Assembly: GCA_030681265.1 (NCBI GenBank)
Contig: JAUXXD010000134.1
Location: 1 to 38,436, forward strand
Direction: 5' to 3'
Source: Candidatus Didemnitutus sp.
GTDB taxonomy: Bacteria; Verrucomicrobiota; Verrucomicrobiia; Opitutales; Opitutaceae
DNA: 38,436 bases
The notes under the pieces were generated by a model that had not been told where the DNA came from, ran no database searches, and saw only the letters and a program-made list of their open reading frames with translations. Each line of letters begins with the position of its first letter. Within the stretch, counting starts at the first letter, position 1. The position numbers and the translations under genes were made by a program. This document shows positions 16,815 to 26,100 of this stretch, piece after piece.

Positions 16815-18248
16815 ATGCTCAATCCACTCATTATCCAAGGCGGCATGGGAGTCGCAGTGTCCGGATGGCGCCTCGCCCGCGCGGTCTCCGTGACCGGCCA
16901 ACTCGGAGTGGTTTCGGGCACTCTCCTCGCCGTCGTGCAATCCCGCGTCTTGCAACAGGGTGATCCGGGCGGCCACTTGCGCCGCGCTTTCGATCACTTT
17001 CCGATCCCGGCGATCGCTGAACGCGTCTGGAAAACCTACTACGTGCCCGGCGGCCTGCCGCCCGGTGCACCGTTCAAGCTCAGCCCGATGCCGAATCTGC
17101 CCGCGAGCACCGCTTTCACCGAGCTCACCGTCATCGCCAATTTCGCAGAAGTGTTTCTCGCCAAGCAAGGCCACGACGGCCTCGTCGGCATCAATCTCCT
17201 CGAAAAAGTGCAACTGCCCAACTTGCCCTCGCTCTATGGCGCGATGCTGGCGGGCGTTGACTATGTGCTGATGGGCGCCGGTATTCCGCGGACGATTCCC
17301 GGGGCACTTGATGCGCTCTCACGCGGTGAAGTCGCAGAGCTGAAAATCGACGTCGAAGGCGACAAGCCCGACGTGCAGACTTTCCTCCGTTTTGATCCAA
17401 GTGCTCTCTTTGGCGCACCCGCTCCGGCGGCAAAGCGTCCGCAATTTCTCGCGATCATCACGTCCGCCACGCTCGCAATTACTCTGGCCCGCAAATCCAC
17501 CGGTAAAGTCAACGGCTTCGTCGTCGAAGGCGCTGTCGCCGGCGGCCACAACGCGCCGCCGCGCGGCATCTTGCAACTTTCCGGCGAGGGCGAGCCGATC
17601 TACGGCCCGCGTGATTTGCCGGAGCTGCCCAAAATTCGCGATCTCGGCCTACCCTTCTGGCTCGCGGGCTCCTACTCGTCCGCGGAACGCGTGGCCGAAG
17701 CTGTTTCGCTCGGCGCAGCGGGGGTGCAAATTGGCACGGCCTTCGCGTTCTGCGACGAATCCGGAATCCTACCCGAGTTGAAGCGCCGTGTGCGCGAGCT
17801 CATCCGCAGCGGCAAGGCGCGCGTCTTCACCGACCCGCTCGCCTCGCCGACCGGCTTTCCTTTCAAGGTCGCCCGGCTCGCCGAAACACTCTCCGAAGCT
17901 GCCACCTACGCGGCGCGCACGCGCATTTGCGATCTCGGCTATTTGCGGAATCTCTTCCGCCGCGCCGACGGTTCGCTGGGCTACCGTTGCGCGGCCGAAC
18001 CTGACCCCGATTTTCTCCGCAAGGGCGGCGAAGCCTCCGAACTCTTCGGTCGCAAATGTCTCTGCAACGGTCTCGCGACGACGGTCGGCGTCGGGCAAAC
18101 TCGTGACGGGTTGGCGGAGTTGCCGATTCTCACGGCCGGCGACGAACTCCCGAATCTCGCCCGCTTCTTCCGCAGCGACCGCGATGGTTATTCCGCCGCC
18201 GACATCGTGCGCGCGCTCCTCGGCACTTCCGTTGCGCAGCCCGCGTAG
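16815..18248 (+). CDS. Nitronate monooxygenase / 2-nitropropane dioxygenase-like FMN protein with Cys-rich tail
   Basis: FMN-dependent TIM-barrel enzyme of the nitronate monooxygenase/FabK-like group. The ATG at 16815 puts MLNPLIIQGGMGVAVSG at the N-terminus, the usual family start, and gives 477 residues; an upstream ATG adds 37 unlikely residues. Flavin-binding stretches include IIQGGMG (about 5-12), a VEGAVAGGHNAP segment at about 238-249, and LGAAGVQIGTAFAFCDE at about 299-315. Plain family members are about 310-370 residues. The extra about 100-residue tail contains RICDLGYL, YRCAAEPD and KCLCNG, with several Cys. PfaD-like proteins of polyunsaturated fatty acid synthesis share the fold, so the substrate is open. 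Confidence 0.8.
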   Translation: MLNPLIIQGGMGVAVSGWRLARAVSVTGQLGVVSGTLLAVVQSRVLQQGDPGGHLRRAFDHFPIPAIAERVWKTYYVPGGLPPGAPFKLSPMPNLPASTAFTELTVIANFAEVFLAKQGHDGLVGINLLEKVQLPNLPSLYGAMLAGVDYVLMGAGIPRTIPGALDALSRGEVAELKIDVEGDKPDVQTFLRFDPSALFGAPAPAAKRPQFLAIITSATLAITLARKSTGKVNGFVVEGAVAGGHNAPPRGILQLSGEGEPIYGPRDLPELPKIRDLGLPFWLAGSYSSAERVAEAVSLGAAGVQIGTAFAFCDESGILPELKRRVRELIRSGKARVFTDPLASPTGFPFKVARLAETLSEAATYAARTRICDLGYLRNLFRRADGSLGYRCAAEPDPDFLRKGGEASELFGRKCLCNGLATTVGVGQTRDGLAELPILTAGDELPNLARFFRSDRDGYSAADIVRALLGTSVAQPA

Positions 18249-18260
18249 TGCGCGTGCGCG

Positions 18261-19043
18261 CTATTCGCCCGCCGCGATGCGGCGCACCACTTCACCGGCA
18301 GCCGCAAACCCAAACGCTCCGGTGACAAACACCGCCGTGCCCAAGCCCGTCGCGCAATCCAAACGCAGACTCGAACCCGGCTCCTGGTCAGTCGAACACG
18401 TGCCGTCGGCCCACGGAAACGTCAGTTTCTCGTCCGAGTAAACACAGGGAATGCCGTAATCGTTGCCCTCACCGCGCGCGAAGCCGTGATCGCGGCGCAG
18501 CTTGCGCCGCACCAAACGGAGCAACTCGTCGCCTTGCGCCTCGCCGAGATCGCCGACGCGAATGCGTGTCGCGTCGCGCTTGCCGCCCGCGCCGCCAATC
18601 GTCACCAACCGTTGCTGGTGCTCCGTGCAGGCCGCGATCAACGTCGCCTTGTTCGTCATGCCATCCACCGCATCGACCAACCAATCGAAACGCGTCGCCA
18701 ACAGCCGCGTGGCCGACGGCGCGGAGAAAAATTCCGTCACCACCGTAACGCGACAATCGGGATTAATCGCCTGCACGCGCTCCGCCATCACGGTCACTTT
18801 GGCGCGCCCCACCGTGGCCGCCAACGCGTGCGCCTGACGGTTCGTGTTGGTGATGCACACATCGTCGAGATCAATCAACGTTAGCGCGCCCACCCCAGAA
18901 CGGGCCAGTGCCTCCGCCGTCCACGAACCGACGCCGCCGATGCCGACTACGGCCACGTGCGCCGCGTGCAAACGCGGCAGCGCCGCCGCTCCATAGAGGC
19001 GGCCCAGCGCAGCATAACGGGCTTGGTAAGTGTCATCCAGCAA
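18261..19043 (-). CDS. tcdA: tRNA threonylcarbamoyladenosine dehydratase (ThiF/MoeB superfamily)
   Basis: E1-like enzyme that cyclises t6A at tRNA position 37 in ATP-dependent fashion. The 260 residues match the TcdA/CsdL length. The nucleotide-binding GIGGVGSWTAEALARSG lies at about residues 34-50, followed by LIDLDDVCITNTNRQAHA at about 56-73. These are typical of the TcdA branch rather than MoeB, ThiF or UBA-type E1s. The C-terminal part has the usual DCATGLGTAVFVTGAFGF. The stop is 12 bp from the convergent flavoprotein gene; the start faces the malic enzyme across about 210 bp. Confidence 0.9.
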   Translation of the reverse strand: MLDDTYQARYAALGRLYGAAALPRLHAAHVAVVGIGGVGSWTAEALARSGVGALTLIDLDDVCITNTNRQAHALAATVGRAKVTVMAERVQAINPDCRVTVVTEFFSAPSATRLLATRFDWLVDAVDGMTNKATLIAACTEHQQRLVTIGGAGGKRDATRIRVGDLGEAQGDELLRLVRRKLRRDHGFARGEGNDYGIPCVYSDEKLTFPWADGTCSTDQEPGSSLRLDCATGLGTAVFVTGAFGFAAAGEVVRRIAAGE

Positions 19044-19253
19044 CGCGCCACTGAATGTCCGACCGCGTTACTCCGCCACTCATTTTTTGCGAATCGGTGC
19101 CCGCCCCCGCACTATTAGCCGACTGACATCGCGCAAAATTATTTGGTGATGAACGCACCGCAGCGGCTCGGGGAACTTCTTTCCGCGCCCGACCACGGCT
19201 ACGCTTCGGTCACGACTCGCCCATTTCGAGCGCGTCACCCCGGAGTCTTCGCT

Positions 19254-20894
19254 ATGACAACTGTGCACCTACAAGGAAAACGCGGCCTCGCCATTCTACA
19301 AAACCCACTGCTCAACAAGGGCACGGCGTTCACGGAAGAGGAGCGCGATACGCTCGGTCTGCGCGGGCTCTTACCACCACGCGTGACGACGCAGGAACAG
19401 CAACTCGTGCGCGTGCTCGACAATTATCACCGCAAAGAAAGTCCCCTCGAAAAATACATCTACCTCATCTCGTTGCAGGAGCGTAACGAAGCACTTTTCT
19501 ACCGGCTCGTGATGGCGAACCTCGAGGAGATGATGCCGATCATCTACACGCCGACGGTTGGTCTCGCCTGCCAGAAATACGGCCACATCTTCCGCCGTCC
19601 GCGCGGTCTCTACATCACGCGCAACGACCTCGGTCGCGTGAAATCACTACTCCAGGCTTGGCCGCAAGCGGACGTGCGCATCATCGTCATCACCGACGGC
19701 GAACGCATCCTCGGCCTCGGCGATCTCGGCGCCAACGGCATGGGTATTCCCGTCGGCAAGCTGTCGCTCTATACCGCTTGTGCCGGAATCGCTCCAGCAC
19801 AATGCCTGCCCATCATGCTCGATGTTGGCACCAACAATTCTGCGTTACTCGCTGACCCGCTTTACCTCGGCGTGCCCGAGCCGCGTCTGCGTGGTGCCCA
19901 ATATGATGAACTCATCGGCGAATTTGTTGACGCCGCGCAACAGGTATTTCCGAAGGCGTGCATCCAGTTCGAAGATTTCGGTAACGCCAACGCGTTCCGC
20001 TTGCTCCACCGTTTTCGCGATGTGGCCTGCACGTTCAACGACGACATCCAAGGCACCGCCGGCGTCACCCTCGCGGGCTTGCTCTCGACGGAACGCCTCA
20101 CCGGCATCCCGCTTGCACAGCAGAAAATTCTCTTCCTCGGCGCAGGCGAGGCCGGTATCGGCATCGGCGACCTCATCGTCGAGGCGTTGAAACTGCAAGG
20201 CGTGCCCGAAGCAACGGCACGGCAGCAATGCTGGTTCGTCGATTCGAAGGGACTCGTCGTGCAAAGCCGCCCGGACTTGGTGGAACACAAACTCCGCTTC
20301 GCCCACGATCATGCGCCGGTGATGACGTTGCTCGCAGCGGTTGAAGCGCTGCAACCCACCGCGCTCGTCGGCGTTTCCGGCATGCCCCAAACCTTCACCG
20401 AGGAAGTCGTCCGCGCGATGGCGCGCATCAACCAACGTCCCGCCATCTTCGCGTTATCCAATCCCACCGCCAACGCGGAATGCACCGCCGAACAATGCTA
20501 CACGTGGAGTGAAGGAAACGCCATCTTCGCGAGCGGCAGTCCGTTTGCGCCGGTCACCTTCAACGACATCACGCACGTCCCCGGCCAAGGCAACAACAGC
20601 TACATCTTCCCGGGCGTTGGTCTCGGTGTCATCGCCAGCGAATCAACGCGTGTGACGGACGAAATGTTCTATACCGCCGCGCGTGTGCTCGCGGATTCGG
20701 TGACCGACGACGACTTGAAACTCGGCCGGATTTACCCGGATTTGAAACGCATTCGCGAAGTCTCCGCCGCCATCGGCACCGCCGTCGCGCAAGTCGCGTT
20801 TGACCGTGGCCTCACCGCCTCGCTTTGCCCGACAGACCTGCGCGGCTACGTCGAGAGCACGATGTTCAACCCGACGTATCCCGACTACATCTAA
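19254..20894 (+). CDS. NAD-type malic enzyme
   Basis: Oxidative decarboxylation of malate to pyruvate with NAD(P). The ATG at 19254 gives 546 residues; a longer form starting at 19143 is possible but adds no family sequence. Active-site motifs are present: IIYTPTVG with catalytic Tyr99, GIPVGKL with Lys169, CTFNDDIQGTAG for metal and malate binding, and the nucleotide fold LGAGEAGIGIGD. The C-terminal part has ALSNPTANAECT and SGSPF, as in the MaeA/eukaryotic-like class (about 540-565 residues). Cofactor choice between NAD and NADP is not decided here. It is divergent from tcdA. Confidence 0.93.
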   Translation: MTTVHLQGKRGLAILQNPLLNKGTAFTEEERDTLGLRGLLPPRVTTQEQQLVRVLDNYHRKESPLEKYIYLISLQERNEALFYRLVMANLEEMMPIIYTPTVGLACQKYGHIFRRPRGLYITRNDLGRVKSLLQAWPQADVRIIVITDGERILGLGDLGANGMGIPVGKLSLYTACAGIAPAQCLPIMLDVGTNNSALLADPLYLGVPEPRLRGAQYDELIGEFVDAAQQVFPKACIQFEDFGNANAFRLLHRFRDVACTFNDDIQGTAGVTLAGLLSTERLTGIPLAQQKILFLGAGEAGIGIGDLIVEALKLQGVPEATARQQCWFVDSKGLVVQSRPDLVEHKLRFAHDHAPVMTLLAAVEALQPTALVGVSGMPQTFTEEVVRAMARINQRPAIFALSNPTANAECTAEQCYTWSEGNAIFASGSPFAPVTFNDITHVPGQGNNSYIFPGVGLGVIASESTRVTDEMFYTAARVLADSVTDDDLKLGRIYPDLKRIREVSAAIGTAVAQVAFDRGLTASLCPTDLRGYVESTMFNPTYPDYI

Positions 20895-20975
20895 GCGTAA
20901 CGCACGAGTGCCTGCGGTGCCGCGACTTCTCGCTTTCAACGCGGAAGCGAATCGGCTCGCGCGCCCTTTCGTCCA

Positions 20976-21515
20976 TCACGCTCGATCTCGCATAAGACGC
21001 TGGATCGCCTCGTGCGCAACTTGCTCCCGTTTTGCCCAATCGCCACTGACAACCACGTAAGGCAATCCCTGACTCTCCAGCGCGCCGCGCCAGATGCGGC
21101 GGCATTTTTCGCGATCTTCCGCAGACGGAAAACACCGCTGTGGATCTGCGACAAACGCCACATCCGAATCGAGTAACAAATAGAGCGCGTAACGACGGGT
21201 GCGCTTTTGGGCTATGCGCCGAACTTCCTCTGGACACGTTCCATAAAGCAAATCGCTCCACAGCACCGTCGTCAGCGCCTCTGTGTCACAAATCACCAAT
21301 GGCGCCCCATTCGCGATAGCCGCGTCTTCACGACGCCATTGTTCGCGGGCAATCGGCGCGATGTCCTCCAGGGCAATCGCACCGTGCTCGTCCCAAAATT
21401 CGCGTGCATATTCCAACACCAACGGTGCGCGAAAATGCCCCGCCAACTTCGTCGCGAGCTCCGTCTTGCCCGTCGACTCCGGCCCAAACACGGCGATGAG
21501 GAGTGGCTCGCTCAT
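20976..21515 (-). CDS. Nicotinamide riboside kinase-like protein (NadR C-terminal domain type)
   Basis: Likely phosphorylates imported nicotinamide riboside to NMN. The ATG at 21513-21515 overlaps the pnuC stop as ATGA, giving 179 residues. The Walker A P-loop GPESTGKT is at residues 11-18 and is typical of the NadR-family AAA kinase domain. Further matches are VLEYAREFWDEHG, ICDTEALTTVLWSDLL and LLLDSDVAFVADPQR. The adenylyltransferase domain of full-length NadR is absent, so the NMN-to-NAD step needs another enzyme. Coupling to pnuC supports the role strongly. Confidence 0.85.
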   Translation of the reverse strand: MSEPLLIAVFGPESTGKTELATKLAGHFRAPLVLEYAREFWDEHGAIALEDIAPIAREQWRREDAAIANGAPLVICDTEALTTVLWSDLLYGTCPEEVRRIAQKRTRRYALYLLLDSDVAFVADPQRCFPSAEDREKCRRIWRGALESQGLPYVVVSGDWAKREQVAHEAIQRLMRDRA

Positions 21516-22084
21516 GTTGTCTGACGCGACATCGTGCGGCGCCACTCCCGCCAACCCCACACCGACATCAGCCAGAAAATCACGTAGAGCCCGGCGGTGA
21601 GTTGCAAGTCCTTCACCCAATACACGCCGATCGCCACCGTGTTCACAGCCAGCCAGCCGGCCCAGCATTCGATGCGCTTGCGCGCCTGCCACCATTGCGC
21701 GAGCAGACTGAAAACCAAAATAAACGCGTCCCATTGCGGCAACGCCGCATCCGTCGTGCGCTGCATCAACGTGCCCCATGCGACCGTCAAAATTCCGCCG
21801 CCCAAAATCCAGAGCCCCAACGCGCGCGGACGGAGTCGCGTGACCGGCATGGTGCTGATGGCGGCGCGATGTGCCCCACGCGACCAATGCGCCCAGCCGT
21901 AGGCTTGGATCACAAAAAAGCACACCTGCAGCAGCGCGTCTGAATAGAGTTTCACATCGTAGAACACCCACGTGTAAATCGCCACTTGCACGAGCCCAAT
22001 CGGCCAGCCCCAGATGTTCTGCCGAATCATCAGGGCAACGCCAATGACGCCTAGGACGGTGCCGATTAATTCCCACGGGCTCAT
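21512..22084 (-). CDS. pnuC: Nicotinamide riboside transporter PnuC
   Basis: Integral membrane facilitator for nicotinamide riboside. The 190-residue protein has about six to seven hydrophobic helices. It carries the family segment ELIGTVLGVIGVALMIRQNIWGWPIGLVQV near the N-terminus and closes with GLYVIFWLMSVWGWREWRR. The ATG at 22082-22084 begins MSPWELIGTVLG, as expected for the family, although the length is a little short. Its stop overlaps the start of the adjacent kinase gene, so transport is coupled to trapping by phosphorylation. Confidence 0.92.
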   Translation of the reverse strand: MSPWELIGTVLGVIGVALMIRQNIWGWPIGLVQVAIYTWVFYDVKLYSDALLQVCFFVIQAYGWAHWSRGAHRAAISTMPVTRLRPRALGLWILGGGILTVAWGTLMQRTTDAALPQWDAFILVFSLLAQWWQARKRIECWAGWLAVNTVAIGVYWVKDLQLTAGLYVIFWLMSVWGWREWRRTMSRQTT

Positions 22085-22212
22085 CTCGCGAGTGGAGCGA
22101 GCGCATCGCGGGTTGTCGAGCGCGCCGACGCCGCCTCACTTTCCCTGCCCGCGCAGCGGCCCACACGCGCGAATCTTCATGCGGTCGTTGCAACCTAATA
22201 CGTGACAAACTT

Positions 22213-22243
22213 ACGCGCCACGCGGGTGGGCATGCGTGGCGCT
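22213..22243 (-). terminator. Hairpin directly after hslO
   Basis: A perfect 9-bp inverted repeat (GCGCCACGC at 22215-22223 with GCGTGGCGC at 22234-22242, loop 10 bases) starts right after the hslO stop. The following minus-strand bases (GTAAGTTTGTC) hold only a short T run, so a weak intrinsic terminator or a transcript-stabilising hairpin is possible. Confidence 0.5.
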
Positions 22244-23043
22244 CAGCTTGATTGCGCGAGGAATGCTTCCATCGCCTCGCGCGTAATGAGGTGCATCGCA
22301 GCGCAGCGCGGACATTGCACGCGGATCGATTCGTCGTCGCCAAAGAGCGAGGCCAGGCTGTCGCGGGCGGCTGGAGCAAGTGCGCCCATGATTTTTTGCT
22401 GCGAACACCCGCAGGACCATTGATAGGCGCGGCGGTCAATGCGCGCCAATGTCTCGGTTTCAGCGAGTGCGCGCACACCCTCTGTTTCGAGCGCGCGCAA
22501 CCACGATTCGTCGCAATCGGGATGCGACAGCAGCAACGCGAACTGATCGCCGCCCAAATCAAAGAAACGCGCCAAGCGTTGCTCGCTCGTAGCGTAGTAG
22601 GACTCGACTGCGCCGCACAGGTTCGCCTCGGTGAAATTTACCACGCTGCGCCGTTTCTCCGTGCCGCGCCGCGGCATGAGCTCGGCATAGAAAACATTTT
22701 GCTCCGCTTCGCGCACGTTCTCGGTGAAGAGGCGTCCCGTGACGGTGCAATCCTCGTTGTCGCCCGCGAAAAAGAGATTCACGCGTGGCTCCTGCAAATT
22801 GACGGTCCACGCCAGATGCTCGTGGCGCGGACGCGACGCGGTATGAAGAACGAAAGCCGCCAAGCCGTCGCGAAACGCGGTCGCCGCCGCCGGTTCATAC
22901 TGCAATTTTTGATCAGCCAAGTGCAGGTAGTAATCCACGAGGAGTGAACTGAGGTCCCCGCGCACGAGCAGCGTATTGCGGTGACGCACGAAATCGATCG
23001 TCACTTCAGTGCCAGACGGGGCAGCGGGTAGAGCTTCAGCCAT
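22243..23043 (-). CDS. hslO: Hsp33 redox-regulated chaperone
   Basis: Cytosolic holdase activated by oxidative unfolding. The ATG at 23041-23043 gives 266 residues (family about 280-295); an upstream ATG adds only 21 unconserved residues. The zinc-binding redox switch is visible as CGC (Cys211, Cys213) and CPRC (Cys244, Cys247), with 30 residues between, as in the CXC-X27-32-CXXC signature. N-terminal family segments include FVRHRNTLLVRGDLSSLLVDYY. It is divergent from the giant surface protein (143 bp between starts). Identification is firm. Confidence 0.93.
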   Translation of the reverse strand: MAEALPAAPSGTEVTIDFVRHRNTLLVRGDLSSLLVDYYLHLADQKLQYEPAAATAFRDGLAAFVLHTASRPRHEHLAWTVNLQEPRVNLFFAGDNEDCTVTGRLFTENVREAEQNVFYAELMPRRGTEKRRSVVNFTEANLCGAVESYYATSEQRLARFFDLGGDQFALLLSHPDCDESWLRALETEGVRALAETETLARIDRRAYQWSCGCSQQKIMGALAPAARDSLASLFGDDESIRVQCPRCAAMHLITREAMEAFLAQSS

Positions 23044-23186
23044 GGCGCGCAGTGTAACTCGAATTGAGGAAAAGCAACCCTGCGCGTGGGCCCCGCGGTG
23101 AGACATTGCGCCGAGTTGTCCTTATCTCCCAGGCCATCTGTCCACTAGAGGACGCGGTCAATTGCGCACACGATGCCAGCACGACG

Positions 23187-26100
23187 ATGAAACCGCACCC
23201 ACGCCTTCGCCTCCTCTGTCTTGCCATTGTCCTGTTCGTCACGCCGCTGACGTGGTCGCAAACGTCGCTTTACTGGGATATCAATGGTGCGACTGCCGGC
23301 TCCTCCGCTGGCGACACGGCGGCCGGCCTCTGGGATGCGGCCAATCCTCACTGGAGCACCGACGTCAACGGCACCGCGGCAACGCAGGTGTGGTCGGCGA
23401 TCGGTCCGGCGATTTTTTCGGCCGGCACCAACGCCACCGGCACCTACATCGTCACCGTCGATGGCGTGCAAACCGGCACGAGCCACGGGTTGCAAGTGGA
23501 GCGCGGCACCGTGACGTTCACCGGCGGCACGCTCGCGGATTTCGGCAAAGTCACCGTCGCCGACGGACTCACCACCACCATCGCGTCAACCTTCACGACT
23601 TCGCTCGCGTTCACCAAAGACGGCTCCGGCACCTTGGTGTTGTCGGGCAACAACACTTTCAGCACCGGCCTCACGCTCGCCAGCGGCACCTTGCAATCCA
23701 CTTCCACCGGCGCATTGGGCAGCGGTCCGGTGACGTTCGCTGGCGGCACGCTCGCGGTGACGAGCGGCAGTCCGACCTTGCCCACGTTTTCGGTCGGTCA
23801 GGGATCCGCGACGATCAGCAACGCCGGCACCGTGCTCACCAGCAGCAACTACGCCGAGGCCGGCCGCGATGGCGGCGGCGCCATCAACGTCACCGACGGC
23901 GGACGCCTCGCCATCGCCACCAGCATCGCGGCCGGATTGAATACCGGCGACACCGGCACGATCACGGTCACGGGCACCGGTTCCCGCATGGAAGCAGGGA
24001 GCTTTCTCGCCTTGGCCTATACTTCCGGCACGACCGGCGCGCTCAGCGTCACCGACAACGCTTCCGTCCAAATCGACACTTATGCACTCGTCGGCTACCA
24101 GGGCGCCGGCATGCTCAACGTCACTTCTGGCGGCACGTTCACGACGACGCAGGATTTGAACATCGCCAACACGGCGACGGCGCAAGGCACGCTCAACGTC
24201 ACCTCCGGCGGCACCGTCACCACCACCACCAACGCCTATGTTTCCTACGGCAACGCCGCGACAGCGAACGCGACTGTCACGGGCGCGAACTCGGCATGGA
24301 ACATCAGCGGTTTCCTCGAAGTCGGCCACGACGGCACCGGCACTCTCAACGTCACCGACGGCGGCAGCGTCACCGCGGCGCAAAGCACCGCCCTCGGCGT
24401 CACTTCCAGCGCGACCGGCAACATCCTCGTCTCCGGCACGGGCTCCGCGCTGAACACCGGCACCGCGTTCTATCTCGGCCACACCGGCGCGGGCAATCTC
24501 ACCATTGCCTCCGGCGGCGCCGTGGCCGCCGACAACTTCAACGTTGGTTTCGCCGCCACCGGCGTCGGCACGCTCAACCTCAACAGTGGCGGCACGCTGC
24601 GCATCGGCGGTCTCACCCAAGGCAACGGGAGCGGCACGCTCACTCTCGCCGGCGGCACACTTGAAGCGATCAACCGCTCCTTCAGCAGTTCCGTTCCACT
24701 CGTGCTCGCCTCCGCCACCAACTCCACCGTCTCCATCAGCGGCCTCGCCGTGCAACTCGACGGTCTCATCTCCGGCGCCGGCGGATTAACCAAAACCGGC
24801 GTCGGCATCCTCACACTCGGCGGCAATAACACCTTCTCCGGCGGCACGACTTTGAGCGGAGGCTCCCTCATTCTCGCGCACAACGCCGCGCTCGGCTCAG
24901 GCGCGGTCACGCTTGCGGGAGGCCTGCTCGATCTCGGTGGCTTCTCGCCGACGTTGCCGTCCGTCGTTTTCAACGGCGGCACCTTCACCAACGGCTCACT
25001 GGAAAACGCCACCGCTTTCGAAGTCCAGTCCGGCTCCCTCAGCGCCGCGCTCACCGGCAACGCCGCGTTGACCAAAACCACGGCGGGCACCTTCACCCTC
25101 AGCGGCGACAACACCTACTCCGGCGGCACGACCATCAACGCCGGCACCCTGACCCTCGGCCACGCCAACGCCCTCGGCACCGGCGCAACCTCCATCGCGA
25201 CGGACGGCACGCTCGATCTCGGCGGCTATGTCCCCTCTGCGGGCAACCTCACGCTCGACGGCGGCACCTTGCAGGGCGGCTCGCTTTCCCCGACCGCACT
25301 CACTCTCAATTCCGGCACCGTCGCCGCCACGCTCACCGGCACGGGCGCGTTGACCAAGTCCGGCGGCAGCACGATCACGCTCGGCGGCAACAACACCTAC
25401 TCCGGCGGCACGGCATTGAGCGGCGGCTCCCTCGTCATTGCGCACAATGCCGCACTCGGCACTGGCACGGTCGCCATTTCCAACGGTGCAGTCATTGACG
25501 CGAGCCCCCTCGCGAATCTCGTTTTCGGAGGATCAGGTGCCACGCAGAGCGTGACGGTTACGGGCGCGGGATCACAGCTCTACACCGCTAACGGTCTTAC
25601 CTTCGGCAACGCGGGAAACAGCACTGTTGAAGTGACGGGAGGCGCGAGCGTGACCAGTTTGGGCACCACCTCGTTCGGCGTAGGTTCCGGCATCGGAGCA
25701 GGTGTGGTTACAGGCACCGGGAGTGTGTTGGAGGTCTCTAATACTTTGAACGTTGGCGCATTCGGCGGCACTGGTGTTCTCACCATCGGAGCCGGTGGCA
25801 CGGTGAACGCACACAAAGTCCAACTCGATACCGCCGGTGGCGGCAGCGGAACGATCAATTTGAACGCCGACGGCACCCTCCGAGTCATGACCAGCGCAGG
25901 AATCGTGATGGACTCGATCGCCAATGCCTCCGTCAACCTGGCAGGGGGAACTCTGAGCTTGGACGGTAACAACTCTTCCAACGTTCCGCTGCAATTGGCC
26001 GCAGGGACCGTTTCAACCATCACGACCACGAGCGGGACCACCACCTACTCAGGCAGCATTTCCGGCGAAGGCTCACTGCTCAAGAATGGTTCCGGAGCAT

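Noticed and set aside
18502-18884. Plus-strand frames opposite tcdA
   Set aside because: Antisense shadow frames with no family resemblance.
23586-24755. Long minus-strand frames inside the giant surface-protein gene
   Set aside because: They mirror the Gly/Ala/Thr repeat codons and show no independent start or domain.
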